Assembly (NCBI GenBank): GCA_016720565.1
Contig: JADKKJ010000011.1
Location: forward strand, 1,054,001-1,118,000
Reading direction: 5' to 3'
DNA length: 64,000 nt
Source: Chitinophagaceae bacterium
GTDB taxonomy: Bacteria; Bacteroidota; Bacteroidia; Chitinophagales; Chitinophagaceae
This document shows positions 49,247 through 59,900 of the stretch, piece by piece. A program made the translations under genes and the position numbers. The notes below the pieces were generated by a model, which ran no database searches, was not told the origin of the DNA, and worked only from the letters and a program-made list of their open reading frames with translations. Numbering within the stretch: position 1 is the first letter of the stretch; each line of letters starts with the position of its first letter.

Positions 49247-50491
49247 ATGAAGCCATCACAACGTTATCTCTTCCCTTTTATCCTGGTCACCAGCCTTTTT
49301 TTCCTTTGGGGTTTTGTCCATAACCTGGACCCCATCCTGATCCCGCATTTAAAAAGATCCTTTACGCTGACCACCACCCAATCGACCCTGATCGATTCGG
49401 CGGTATTTATAGCTTATTTCCTGATGGCCATACCTGCGGGCTTTATCATGAAAAAATTCGGATATAAATATGGCATCATTACCGGCCTGGTCATTTTTGC
49501 GGCCGGTTCATTTATGTTCCTGCCTGCGGCGGACCATCAATCTTATGAGTATTTCCTGGCGGCACTTTTCATCATTGCCTGCGGGTTGACCATTTTAGAA
49601 ACGGCGGCCAATCCCTATGCTGCCATCCTGGGTGATCCGGCAAGATCGACCCAGCGATTGAATTTCGCCCAGTCATTTAACGGATTGGCCGCAGCCATTG
49701 CGCCTGTGATCGGCGCCCGGATCATTTTGACCAAAGGGCATACCGATATTGAATTGAATGCCATGACCGATATGGCCAAAAAACTGGCCCTGGCTTCAGA
49801 AGCCGCCTCCGTAAAAACACCTTATATGATCCTTGGGATCGTGTTACTGGTGGTGGCTTTGTTATTTGCGCTGACCAAACTTCCAAAATTCAATAGTGAA
49901 ACAGCATCATCAGCCAATAAAAATATACTTCATGCTTTTCGTCACCGGCATTTGACCTGGGCCGTGATCGCGCAGTTTTTTTATGTGGGCGCCCAGATCT
50001 CTGTATTCAGTCTTTTTATTCTTTATGCGGAAAGATCAGCAAGCCTTGACCAGGTGAAGGCGGCCGATTATCTTGGTGCCTGTGGCATTGCATTTTTAAT
50101 CGGAAGGTTTCTGGGCACTTTTTTAATGCAATACATAAAACCAGAACGGTTGCTGGCGCTGTATGCTGCGGCAAGTATGGCTTTATGTATGGTGGCCATC
50201 ATGGCAACCGGAATGATCACCGTCTATGCTGTGATCGGTATTTGTTTCTTTATGTCTATCATGTTCCCGACCATTTTTTCCCTTGGCATCAAAGATTTGA
50301 AAGAGGATACCGAATATGGGTCCAGTCTTATCATCATGTCAATTGTTGGAGGTGCCATACTGCCAAGGATCTTTGGACAGATCAGCGATGCCACCAATAA
50401 TATACAATTAGGATATATTGTTCCCCTTGCCTGCTTTCTGGTGGTGTTCTTTTTTGGATGGAAGGGCTATCGTGTTGTTTCAGCAGAATAA
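49247..50491 (+). CDS. FucP-like L-fucose:proton symporter (MFS)
   Basis: A 414-residue, twelve-helix MFS permease. SLFFLWGFVHNLDPILIPHLK, PAGFIMKKFGYKYGIITGL and ILETAANPYAAILGDP are the FucP-type signatures seen in L-fucose/H+ symporters and relatives for other hexoses. The start is ATG 49247 (MKPSQRYLFPF), 21 nt after the FAH gene; an in-frame TTG at 49238 is unlikely. It supplies the sugar for the surrounding dehydrogenases. Confidence 0.88.
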   Translation: MKPSQRYLFPFILVTSLFFLWGFVHNLDPILIPHLKRSFTLTTTQSTLIDSAVFIAYFLMAIPAGFIMKKFGYKYGIITGLVIFAAGSFMFLPAADHQSYEYFLAALFIIACGLTILETAANPYAAILGDPARSTQRLNFAQSFNGLAAAIAPVIGARIILTKGHTDIELNAMTDMAKKLALASEAASVKTPYMILGIVLLVVALLFALTKLPKFNSETASSANKNILHAFRHRHLTWAVIAQFFYVGAQISVFSLFILYAERSASLDQVKAADYLGACGIAFLIGRFLGTFLMQYIKPERLLALYAAASMALCMVAIMATGMITVYAVIGICFFMSIMFPTIFSLGIKDLKEDTEYGSSLIIMSIVGGAILPRIFGQISDATNNIQLGYIVPLACFLVVFFFGWKGYRVVSAE

Positions 50492-50514
50492 ATAAATCGC
50501 ATAAATTGGATCAT

Positions 50515-51297
50515 ATGGATCTGCAATTAAAAGATAAACTGATCATCGTTAGTGGAGGCGCCAAAGGTATCGGCAAGAGCATCGTGGAATCATTGGCCAG
50601 TGAAGGCGCCCTTCCGGTTATTGTTGGTCGCAATGAAAAAGATAACCTGGAACTTGTTTCTGCATTGGAAGCAGCCGGTCATTCTGCAGGGCAGGTAGTG
50701 GCCGAACTAACAGATCCTGCTGCCTGCAAGCAGGTAGTAGACCAGGTAATTGCAACATATGGTAGAATAGATGGCATCGTGAATAATGCAGGCGTCAATG
50801 ATGGAGTGGGATTGGAGACCGGCGATTATGAGCGGTTCATGCTCAGCCTGCACCGAAACCTGGTGCATTATTATTTGCTGGTCCATCATGCTTTGCCCTG
50901 GCTGAAGAGGTCAAAAGGCGCCATCGTTAATATCAGTTCCAAAACAGCGGAAACTGGACAGGGAAACACCTCTGCCTATGCGGCTGCCAATGGAGGAAGG
51001 AACGCGCTGACCAGGGAATGGGCCGTTGAATTAGCAAAATATTCCATACGCGTTAACGCCGTTGTTGTTGCCGAATGTTATACGCCACTTTATGAAAAAT
51101 GGATCGAATCCCTTCCCGATGGTCAGGATAAGAAAAAACAGATCGAAGCCTTGATACCCCTGGAGAACAGATTTACAAAAGCCGAAGAGATCGCCCATAC
51201 TGTGGTCTTTCTGCTTTCCTCTGTTTCCAGTCATACCACCGGGCAATTGATCCATGTAGATGGGGGCTATGTTCACCTCGACCGGGCGATGAAATAA
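50515..51297 (+). CDS. SDR dehydrogenase, probable L-fucose dehydrogenase
   Basis: A 260-residue SDR: VSGGAKGIGKSIVESLASEGA, NNAGVND, catalytic Ser in VNISSKTAETGQG, and YAAANGGRNAL, where Tyr is followed by Ala-Ala-Ala-Asn and the usual Lys position is not in the standard YxxxK form. The missing lysine (YAAANGG) is notable, although the enzyme is otherwise complete (HVDGGYVHLD at the end). The start MDLQLKDKLIIVSGG at 50515 follows the FucP stop codon by 23 nt. The fucose dehydrogenase role rests on context. Confidence 0.82.
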   Translation: MDLQLKDKLIIVSGGAKGIGKSIVESLASEGALPVIVGRNEKDNLELVSALEAAGHSAGQVVAELTDPAACKQVVDQVIATYGRIDGIVNNAGVNDGVGLETGDYERFMLSLHRNLVHYYLLVHHALPWLKRSKGAIVNISSKTAETGQGNTSAYAAANGGRNALTREWAVELAKYSIRVNAVVVAECYTPLYEKWIESLPDGQDKKKQIEALIPLENRFTKAEEIAHTVVFLLSSVSSHTTGQLIHVDGGYVHLDRAMK

Positions 51298-51313
51298 TTA
51301 ATAATTACTATCC

Positions 51314-52729
51314 ATGCTTCGATCTATACTCGTAATAATTTTTATCGGGCTGAATATACAGGGCCATTCCCAGCTGGATACGGATCATAAATACAGCAAG
51401 CCATTGAAAGAGGTACTGGAGGAGATCCAGAAAAAATATGGAGTGACCATTAAATATCCCGACAGCCTGGTAAAAGATAAAATGGTGACCTATGCCGATT
51501 GGAAATACCGTCCGGATATAGAGATAACCCTGGATAATATATTGAAACCGCTGGAGCTGAAAGTAAAGAAGGAAAAAGAGAAACAATATAAGCTCACTGT
51601 ATTTGAATATTTCCGCTGGCCGGTGGAAGAAGGCTGGGCAGAGCTTGACCGCATCGCTTCCCAATATAAAAATGTGACTGAATGGGAAACCAGGAAAGCA
51701 TTGCTTGTCCCCTGTTTGAAACAGGCCCTTGAATTATCCATATTGCCTGCAAAACCTTCCCATGCTCCTATAATTACCGCTAAAAGAAATTTTGATGGTT
51801 ATACTGTTGAGAATATTGCTATCGAAATTCTTCCGGGAGTTTGGATCAATGGGTCATTGTACAAACCTGCAACCTATAAAGGAAAGATACCGGTGATCCT
51901 TAATCCGGACGGGCATTGGGAAAAACAGCGTTACCGGGCCGATTGCCAGTATCGATGCGCGGCGCTTGCTAAAATGGGTGCCATGGCATTCAGTTATGAC
52001 CTGTTTGCCTGGGGTGAATCGCAGTTGCAGTTTCCACTGGAAGATCATCGGCGAAGTTTATCCATGGCCATACAGGTACTGGGAAGTATTCGCATCCTGG
52101 ATTACCTGTTATCATTGAAGGATGCCGATACCAATCGTGTTGCCATTACCGGAGGATCCGGAGCAGGTAGCCATACAGTTTTAATGACCGCCATTGATGA
52201 GCGGATAAAATTCTCTGCACCCGTGGTGGCCATTTCTTCCTATTTCTATGGTGGTTGCCCCTGTGAAAGCGGGATGAATATCCATGCATGTGGGGGTAGA
52301 ACAGACAATGTTGAGATCGCCGCTATGGCTGCGCCAAGACCACAGTTATTGGTGAGTGATGGGGGCGACTGGACCGATCGCATGCCCGAGCATGACCTTG
52401 CTTATTTAAAAAAGATCTATGGCTGGTATGGAAAAGCAACTGATGTACTGAATGTACATCTACCGAATGAAAAACATGATTTTGGGATCAATAAGCGGAA
52501 AGCTGTTTATGATTTTATGGTAAAATATCTTCAGCTGGATCATCATGCCATTGAAAACGCCTCCGGAGAAGTGGATGAATCTTCTATAACCATTGAACCG
52601 GAACAAAGCCTTTATGTTTTTGGAGATAAAGGGCAATCACTTCCTCCTTGGGCGATCAGAGGATATGAGTCGCTGGAGAAAATATTTCATGAGGAGATCA
52701 GGAAATCCCGACTCGCATCAGGACGCTAA
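51314..52729 (+). CDS. Alpha/beta hydrolase (esterase-like) with N-terminal STN-like domain
   Basis: A 471-residue exported protein (signal MLRSILVIIFIGLNIQGHSQ). Residues ~28-95 (PLKEVLEEIQKKYGVTIKYPDSLVKDKMV ... LDNILKPLELKVKKE) look like an STN domain, normally found in TonB-dependent receptors and FecR regulators. The rest is an alpha/beta hydrolase of the acetylxylan-esterase/prolyl-oligopeptidase type: VILNPDGHWEKQRY, nucleophile ITGGSGAGSH (Ser282) and a late His in NEKHDFG. Last gene of the fucose-type operon, 16 nt after the SDR. Its 3' end overlaps the convergent thioredoxin gene by 12 nt. The substrate is unknown; deacylation of a fucosylated glycan would fit the context. Confidence 0.75.
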   Translation: MLRSILVIIFIGLNIQGHSQLDTDHKYSKPLKEVLEEIQKKYGVTIKYPDSLVKDKMVTYADWKYRPDIEITLDNILKPLELKVKKEKEKQYKLTVFEYFRWPVEEGWAELDRIASQYKNVTEWETRKALLVPCLKQALELSILPAKPSHAPIITAKRNFDGYTVENIAIEILPGVWINGSLYKPATYKGKIPVILNPDGHWEKQRYRADCQYRCAALAKMGAMAFSYDLFAWGESQLQFPLEDHRRSLSMAIQVLGSIRILDYLLSLKDADTNRVAITGGSGAGSHTVLMTAIDERIKFSAPVVAISSYFYGGCPCESGMNIHACGGRTDNVEIAAMAAPRPQLLVSDGGDWTDRMPEHDLAYLKKIYGWYGKATDVLNVHLPNEKHDFGINKRKAVYDFMVKYLQLDHHAIENASGEVDESSITIEPEQSLYVFGDKGQSLPPWAIRGYESLEKIFHEEIRKSRLASGR

Positions 52730-53077
52730 CAATTGTTCTTTTATAACCTGCTTCAGGGCATTTTTTGGAAGCGCGCCTGCCTGCATCATCGGAACTCCTT
52801 CTTTTGGAATAAATAATATAGATGGTATGCTTTGAATGCCAAACACGGATGAAAGTTCCAGCTCCACTTCTGTATCTACTTTATAAATATCCAGTTCGCC
52901 ATTGAATTCCTCAGAAAGGTCTTCCAGCACAGGAGCTACCATTTTACAGGGACCACACCAGTCGGCATAGAAATCAATGATGGCAGGGCGAGACCCTTTG
53001 AACTTCCATTCCTTCTCTTCCATGTAATTGAAGATGTCTGATTTGAAAATTTCGGCGGTGAGTTTTTTAGTTGCCAT
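52718..53077 (-). CDS. Thioredoxin
   Basis: A 119-residue thioredoxin-fold protein with the active site FYADWCGPCKMVAP and the cis-Pro loop IQSIPSILFI. The start MATKKLTAEIF at 53077 is supported by a TAnnTTTG element (TAATTTTG on the minus strand, 53105-53098) just upstream; the in-frame start at 53134 would precede it. It lies downstream of the alginate locus but probably has its own promoter. Confidence 0.95.
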   Translation of the reverse strand: MATKKLTAEIFKSDIFNYMEEKEWKFKGSRPAIIDFYADWCGPCKMVAPVLEDLSEEFNGELDIYKVDTEVELELSSVFGIQSIPSILFIPKEGVPMMQAGALPKNALKQVIKEQLLAS

Positions 53078-53097
53078 CTTATTGGTTTTTATACCTG

Positions 53098-53105
53098 CAA
53101 AATTA
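53098..53105 (-). promoter_or_regulatory. -7 element of the thioredoxin gene
   Basis: TAATTTTG on the minus strand matches TAnnTTTG; the ATG is 20 nt downstream. No good -33 element at standard spacing is seen. Confidence 0.45.
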
Positions 53106-53137
53106 TCGCTCAATGGTGGGAACTGTCGTGACAAAAG

Positions 53138-54409
53138 TCACCGCTTACCTTCTCTTTCCAGATCTACCCGTTGAATATGGCCGCTGAAGAAATAAATAGC
53201 GCCAATGCCCAATGGCACCAGCATGGCTGCAAGAATAAAGAAAGGAGTATAAGAAGTTTTAGTGATCACCGGCACAAAAAGCGTACTGATCAGAACACCA
53301 ATATTAGCCGTGAAACCTCCAAGACCAGCAAGTGTACCCACCGCTTTACCGCTCAGCAGATCGGAAGGAAGCGTTTGTATGATTCCGATCACGCACTGAA
53401 ATCCAAACAGGGCAAAGAATATCGCTACCATAGCATAACGTGGATCATCCATTCCTATAACCGATAACAAGGAAGGGAACATGAAACAGGCGCCGATCAC
53501 GATCACTGTTTTCCTGGCCTTATTGACCGACCAGCCCCTGCGAATAAAATATCCGGATAGCCAGCCACCGCCAATTCCACCGATCATAGCACCTACATAG
53601 GGGAACCAGGCAAAGGCACCGATGGATTTGATATCAAACTTGAATTTCTCGCTGAGATAGATGGGCAGCCAGATCACGAATAACCACCAGATAGGATCGA
53701 GCAGGAATCTTGATAGCAACACACTCCAGCTTTGCCTGATCTTAAGGATCTGCATAAAGGAAAGCCCTTTGTCAGTTGGATCATCCGCCTTCCTTCCATC
53801 AAGTATATATTTTTTTTCCTCTTCTGTGATCCAGGGATGTTTGGCCGGAACTTTTTTATTTATTATCAGCCAGGGGATCACCCAAAGTATACCAAGCAGA
53901 CCAATGATAAGAAAAGTACTTCTCCATCCCACCGCTCCATACATGATGGCGATCAAGGGGGCCGAAATGATACTGCCTACAGATGCGCCCGCATTGAATA
54001 ATCCCTGTGCCAGGGCCCTTTCTTTTACCGGGAACCATTCCGCATTGGCCTTAGCTGCGCCGGGCCAGTTGCCGGCTTCTCCCAGTCCAAGCATTGACCT
54101 GAAAAAAGCGAAACTATAAATGCCGCGTGCAAGGCTATGCATGGCAGAGGAAATACTCCAGAATACAATTGATACCAAAAATCCAAAACGAGTACCAATG
54201 GCATCGAACATACGTCCGCTTAATGCCTGGCTCACAGCATAGGCCAGGGTAAAACACATTACGATGGACGCATATTGCGATTTGTCCATTCCAAGATCAT
54301 GGGATATACCTGGCCACATAATGGCCAGCGCATTTCGGTCGATATAGTTGATGATGGTCGCTAAACCGATCAACCCGATGATCCACCAGCGAAGTCCATT
54401 GATCTTCAT
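53138..54409 (-). CDS. MFS transporter of the anion:cation symporter family (ExuT-like)
   Basis: A 423-residue, twelve-helix permease. LATIINYIDRNALAIMWPGISHDLG and RSMLGLGEAGNWPGAAKANAEWFPVKERALAQGLFNAGASVGSIIS are signatures of ACS-family hexuronate transporters. In alginate loci such permeases import unsaturated uronate or its linear product (DEH). It is the last gene of the minus-strand operon, 28 nt after the alpha/beta hydrolase. The family is secure; the cargo is inferred from the locus. Confidence 0.88.
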   Translation of the reverse strand: MKINGLRWWIIGLIGLATIINYIDRNALAIMWPGISHDLGMDKSQYASIVMCFTLAYAVSQALSGRMFDAIGTRFGFLVSIVFWSISSAMHSLARGIYSFAFFRSMLGLGEAGNWPGAAKANAEWFPVKERALAQGLFNAGASVGSIISAPLIAIMYGAVGWRSTFLIIGLLGILWVIPWLIINKKVPAKHPWITEEEKKYILDGRKADDPTDKGLSFMQILKIRQSWSVLLSRFLLDPIWWLFVIWLPIYLSEKFKFDIKSIGAFAWFPYVGAMIGGIGGGWLSGYFIRRGWSVNKARKTVIVIGACFMFPSLLSVIGMDDPRYAMVAIFFALFGFQCVIGIIQTLPSDLLSGKAVGTLAGLGGFTANIGVLISTLFVPVITKTSYTPFFILAAMLVPLGIGAIYFFSGHIQRVDLEREGKR

Positions 54410-54437
54410 GTTATTTTTTTTGATCTATACGGGAAGG

Positions 54438-55331
54438 CTATTTAAAAGCTGGTAAATTCTTTATGAACTGCATGATGGCCTTATTCAGTTCACTATTCTT
54501 TTCCTTGTCAAATTTTCCATGCAATCCACCGGGAACCGTCATGAAGGCTGAAGTTACCCCGGCTTCCTGTAATTTTTTATACAATGCCACTGATTGCTGG
54601 TAAGGAACTGTGGGGTCGGCATCGCCATGTACAATAAAAGTAGGGGGTGTGGTCTTCTTTACATAATAAAGTGGAGAAAGTGAACGGGCAAATACCGAAT
54701 CATTTTTTTTAGCACCCAGCCAGTTGGTGGCCGATTTACTGGTCAGGTCCTTTCCATAGGCCCAGTCCCAAACATCTGTGATGCCATATTTATCGATGAC
54801 CGCGGCTACTTTTATTTTTTTCGCTCCCGGGCATTGGGAATCGTAAATAGGATCATTTTCCAGGTAGCCTGTCATAAGCGCCAGATGTCCACCCGAAGAT
54901 CCACCCATTACCACGATCCTGTTCAGGTCAATATTAAGGGCTTCGGCATTTTTAACCAGGTAGATCAGTGCGCAACGCGCATCTTCTACAGCCGCAGGCG
55001 CGGTGGCAAAAGGTGTAAGGCGGTATTCAATATTGGCCACTGCAAAACTCTCTTTGAAAAAACTATTGAACCCGGTTTGTGATTCTTTAACTCCATGGTT
55101 CCATCCGCCACCATGGATATTAATCACCACCGCCGATGGTTTCCCTCCCGGCGGTGGTGTATAAAGATCCATTTTTCCTTCCCAGTTTCCCACGCGCGTA
55201 TACACCAGGTTCAACTGGGCTCTCCAGCCTTCAGGATATTGAACTGGTTTATACACCGAATCTGCTGCGTCCTGTGCAAACAGGCAAAAACTTAAAAAAA
55301 CGCAGGCCAGGGAAATGGAAATTCTTTTCAT
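54438..55331 (-). CDS. Secreted alpha/beta hydrolase (BD-FAE/acetylesterase-like)
   Basis: 297 residues with signal MKRISISLACVFLSFCLFA. The oxyanion motif VVINIHGGGWNHG, nucleophile VVMGGSSGGHLAL, Asp in IVHGDADPTVPYQQS and final His in PGGLHGKFDKEKN give a full catalytic triad of the HGGG (hormone-sensitive-lipase/BD-FAE) group. It lies 10 nt after SusD in the alginate operon. A role in removing O-acetyl groups from alginate is plausible but inferred. Confidence 0.85.
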   Translation of the reverse strand: MKRISISLACVFLSFCLFAQDAADSVYKPVQYPEGWRAQLNLVYTRVGNWEGKMDLYTPPPGGKPSAVVINIHGGGWNHGVKESQTGFNSFFKESFAVANIEYRLTPFATAPAAVEDARCALIYLVKNAEALNIDLNRIVVMGGSSGGHLALMTGYLENDPIYDSQCPGAKKIKVAAVIDKYGITDVWDWAYGKDLTSKSATNWLGAKKNDSVFARSLSPLYYVKKTTPPTFIVHGDADPTVPYQQSVALYKKLQEAGVTSAFMTVPGGLHGKFDKEKNSELNKAIMQFIKNLPAFK

Positions 55332-55341
55332 TGTTCAAAAA

Positions 55342-56889
55342 TTAATAACCCGGATTCTGAGGAATAACGAGACGGGTATTATTATCGATCTCCCTTTGTG
55401 GAATAGGCAATAATAACCGATCTGTTGTTACAAAAGCCTGCATTTCGGCCAGGGTAAGCCTGGGCACAGGATATAGTAGATAATGCGTGGAATAAATATT
55501 CGCAAAATGGGCTTTTATCAGTGGCACTACCGGTTGCGTGGTCATGGTCGTATTGAAACGGAGCATATCAAACCAACGCTGGTTCTCGAAAGCGAATTCC
55601 AGTCTTCTTTCTGTTGCAAGCGCCAGTTCAAACTGATCCACAGAGCTTACGTTAGCTGCAGTAAGAGCGGTAAGTCCGGCTCTTGCCCTGGTAAGATTGA
55701 TCATATTAAGGCTATTCGTTGTATTACCATCGGCTTCTGCCATCATCAGCAATACATCGGCATAACGAATAACGGTCCAGTCATTCTCGCCATCTTTTGC
55801 AACGGCCACGGCCGTAATATGTTTCTTTGGATAAAGTTTGGCGCTGGACCCACTGCCATAAACGCCTATGGTTACTGCCTTACGAAGATCTGCAGCGGTA
55901 TACAAACTGTTGAGTTCTGAGGTCGGGTAATTATAACCACTTCCGTCGCCATTTACAACAGCGGAACCGCTGTTCAAAGGAGCGAAGAGATTGGGGAAAG
56001 GAGAACCCAGGCCAAGGCCACCTGCTTTATAACGAACGGCGAAAAGGATCTCACTGTTCATTTCAGAGGTAGTTGCAAATACATTGGCGTAAGATGCCTG
56101 TAAACTATAACCGCTGTTGGTAATGATATCCTGTAACAGCGTTTTAGCATCTGATTTTTTATTTTCTGTGAGATAAACTTTTGCAAGCAGGGCCTTGGCC
56201 GACCAGCTATTGGCCCTTCCCAGGTCAACAGCAGGAATGGAGGAGAACCTTGCAGTTGGTCCATTGGCAGCTGCAAAATTCAGGTCTGCTTCAATTAGCT
56301 TATAGATATCGGCCAGGGTTGATCTGTTCATATCCAGCGCATCCAATGGAGCCAACGGTTCATGCACCAGGAAAACCGCTCCATATAATCTTACGAGGTT
56401 GAAATAATGATAGGCTCTGAGGAAGCATGCTTCTGCCGCCATTTTCTTTCTGTCGGATTCCTGAACAGGAATCGCAACAGTACCCATACCAATTGTTCCG
56501 GCAGCCGGGTCATAATCTATGGCAAGACTGTTCAATACCAGGTTTAGGTTCCTGATATTATAATACGTATTCAGCCAGTAATTGTAAAGGCCCGCATGCG
56601 CTGTATTTGGAAAGAACATATCTAGATCGCTGAGATCACGATTCACGGTGGAAGTACTTCCCTGGTTTCCCATCACAGCATTGTCGCTGCGAAGTTCAGT
56701 AAGGGTCCATTCATCTACCATGGTCTTTTGCAGCCCGCTGTAACATCCCGTAAGGGCTGTGCTCACCTCGGCGCCGGTTGAATAATAAGTACCCGTATTC
56801 AGGTTCGACTGCGGGTAGAGGTCGATATTTTTCTTGCAGCCCAGTAAACTAAGTCCGCAGATGATTAAAATATAGTTGATCGATTTCAT
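55342..56889 (-). CDS. SusD/RagB-family lipoprotein of the alginate locus
   Basis: 515 residues. The lipobox LLGC (Cys about residue 18) precedes KKNIDLYPQSNLNTGTYYSTG, typical SusD start sequence. The TPR-like block AEACFLRAYHYFNLVRLYGAVFLV, the C-terminal ATERRLEFAFENQRWFDMLRF and the ending NTRLVIPQNPGY confirm the family. It follows SusC by 18 nt. Presumed alginate oligosaccharide binder by context. Confidence 0.94.
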   Translation of the reverse strand: MKSINYILIICGLSLLGCKKNIDLYPQSNLNTGTYYSTGAEVSTALTGCYSGLQKTMVDEWTLTELRSDNAVMGNQGSTSTVNRDLSDLDMFFPNTAHAGLYNYWLNTYYNIRNLNLVLNSLAIDYDPAAGTIGMGTVAIPVQESDRKKMAAEACFLRAYHYFNLVRLYGAVFLVHEPLAPLDALDMNRSTLADIYKLIEADLNFAAANGPTARFSSIPAVDLGRANSWSAKALLAKVYLTENKKSDAKTLLQDIITNSGYSLQASYANVFATTSEMNSEILFAVRYKAGGLGLGSPFPNLFAPLNSGSAVVNGDGSGYNYPTSELNSLYTAADLRKAVTIGVYGSGSSAKLYPKKHITAVAVAKDGENDWTVIRYADVLLMMAEADGNTTNSLNMINLTRARAGLTALTAANVSSVDQFELALATERRLEFAFENQRWFDMLRFNTTMTTQPVVPLIKAHFANIYSTHYLLYPVPRLTLAEMQAFVTTDRLLLPIPQREIDNNTRLVIPQNPGY

Positions 56890-56907
56890 ATTATATAAGT
56901 TGTCTGA

Positions 56908-59900
56908 TTAGAAATTAATGTCAACCCCGATGTTGATCGATTTGGTGATCGGAAAACTTCCTCTTTGATAGCCATCGATAAGAGAAGAAGCATAAGGACC
57001 GGAGAAGGAGCGTCCTTCAGGGTTTATGCTGCGGTATCCTTTGGCCATTTTAAAGAAAGGATTTGAAGCGGTGACATAGCAGCGCATGGAAGACATCTTA
57101 ATAGCGCTGGCCAGTTTTTTCGGAAGTGTATAGCCCAGGCTGATCTCACGAACGGCCCAATAGCTTGCATCTTCCACCACGTAATCGGTAAGCATCCAGT
57201 TATAACCAACGGTAGAGTAAGGAGTTTTTCCATTACCTGGGTTAGCCGGACTTAACCAGCGGAAATCGGTAAAGGCGCGGATCATACGGCGTGATTCATT
57301 ATAGTTAGCATCTCCATTGATGAGCTGGCCACCATTTGAGCCCTGCATCACGACAGCAAGGTCAAATGATTTATAGCTTACATTATTTGTAAGACCCCAG
57401 ATAAAATCAGGATAAGGGTTACCGATCACGGTACGGTCATTGTTGTCGATGATATTATCGCCATTCACATCTACCAGTTTCAATCCACCGGGAACAAATA
57501 CATTGCTCAAAGGAGAAGAAAGCCCTCTTCCTCTGGCAGCATCGATATCTGCCTGTGATAACCATACGCCATCAGTTTTAAATCCAAAGAACTGTACCAA
57601 TGGATCTCCCACTTTATTCTGGTAGATCTCGGTACGCTCGCCCTGGTTAAGCAGGTAAGCTTCTTTGCCCAGTTCAATGATCTCATTGCGGTTCTTTGAA
57701 AGGTTGGCCGCTGTGGTCCATTTGAAATTCTTGGTGGAAATGTTGACCGTGTTCAGGTCGAATTCAATTCCTTTATTACGAAGGCTTCCCAGGTTGTTCC
57801 AGAACTGGGGAACGCCGGTAAAGGCCATAGATGATTGCTGGAGTAAAAGTTTATCCGTTTTTGACGTGTACATATCAATACTCAGGCTTACCCTGTTTTT
57901 CAGCACTGCTATATCAAAACCAAGGTTGGTTTGGAAAGTGGTTTCCCAGGTGATATCCTTATTTCCTATAATGGTGGAAGAAGTAGCCTGGCCAGAAGTA
58001 TTGGCGCCGGTACCAGAACCAAATGGATAATTGGCTGAATTCAACAGGTCAAGAAAACCAAAATCCAGGATACGGTTATTTCCTGACTCACCATAGCTGG
58101 CCCTGATCTTGAATTTTGAAAGCCAGTTGACATCCTTCAGGAATTTTTCTTCTGAGGCTACCCATCCTGCGGAGATAGAGGGGAATGAGCCCCATTTATT
58201 TCCTGGACCGAAATAAGAGCTGCCATCTGTACGGAAGCTGGCGGAAAGCAGGTATTTATTTTTAAATCCATAGTTCAAACGACCCAGGTAGGAAAGAAGG
58301 CCGATCCTGTTCTTCACACCGAAGGTTCCTGCTTTATCAATGGAAGTAGCATTATTAAGGGTCCTGATATTATCACTGGGATAATCCAGTCCGGTTGTTT
58401 GCGTACGACTGGTATTCGTGCGCTGGGCGGTATAACCAAGCAATACGCCGATCGTATGTCCTTTAAAACTCTTGCTGTAGTTCAGGGTGTTTTCAGAAAG
58501 AAGATCAACATAACTGCTGTTCACATAAACGCCTTTGCTAACAACACCATCTGCGGTTGCATTACGGTTGGCAAAACTCATGGAGTTGCCATAGTTCATA
58601 TAAATACTTGCCAGTGTTTTGAATTCAAGTCCTGTTGCGATCTTCACCGTAAGATCGGCGGCCGATTGCAACCTGTATTCATAGGCATTGATATCCTGGT
58701 TAAGCGTAGATGATTTAGGGGTATTCTGCGCAGAGCTGAACGGATCAGAGGTTACACCCGGGTTCCACAGGGTGCCATCAGGCATAGTACCAGAATAAAT
58801 AATAGAACTGAAATGGCGAGGCTGTGCGTAATCACCGGGGCGAATATTTGCCCATTGTGCCAGCGTATTCACTTTTGCAGCAGTCAGTTCATTATGATAG
58901 ACCGGCAGGAAGCTGGGGTAACGATAGAAATTGGTAAAATTTTCGGAAGGTGATTCTTTCCTTGAATAAGATGGGTTCAGGTTCAATGAAAGTTTTACGC
59001 GTTTGCTGAGATCGATATCCATTTTGCCACGAACATTATATTTCTCATAATCGCTTTTATACATCACGCCTTTATCGCGCTGGTAACCGCCGGATACGAA
59101 ATAGCGCATATCTTTTTTTCCGCCAGAGGCGCTAAGGGAAATATTCTGGAATATGCCCGGACGAAGGGCTTCAGCCTGCCAGTCTGTTCCTTTACCTCCC
59201 ATCAGTGTTTGTTCGATCACATAGGCTGCGCGTTCTGCATTACTGGCAATGGCCGTACCGGTAGGAGGCGTAATACTTGGGTCGGTAGCTTTCAAGGCAG
59301 CTTCTGCAAAAAGTAAGTTCACATATTGGGTGGTGGTCATAATATCGAAACGCTTATAATCGCGCTTGGAGCCGATATTATATTTAAAGCTATATCTTGG
59401 CTTTTCAGATTTGCCCATTTTAGTGGTGATCAGGATCACCCCGCTGGCTCCGCGTGATCCATAGATAGCTGCAGAGGCCGCATCTTTCAATACTTCCACT
59501 GATTCAATATCTGCCATATTCAGATATCCCAAACCATCGGGGATAGGTTGTCCATCCACTACAACCAGTGGGGTGGCGCCCGCATTAATGGAACTGATAC
59601 CGCGGATGGTGATCTTAGGAGCTGAACCTGCTTCCGCATTAATATTTTGTACCTGTAAGCCGGCGATACGTCCCTGCAGGGCCTGGTCAAGGCGGGCCAA
59701 AGGACTTTCATCCAGGCGATCATTTTTATACTTGGCTACTGCACCGGTTACACTGGATCTTTTTTGTGTACCATAACCGATCACCACTACCTCATTTCCT
59801 TCGGTGATAGCAGTTACCATGTTTACGGTAATACTGGTGCTGTTACCGATAGAAATAGTTTGCGGTTGAAACCCCACGCTGGTAAAACTCAGCGAGGTGC

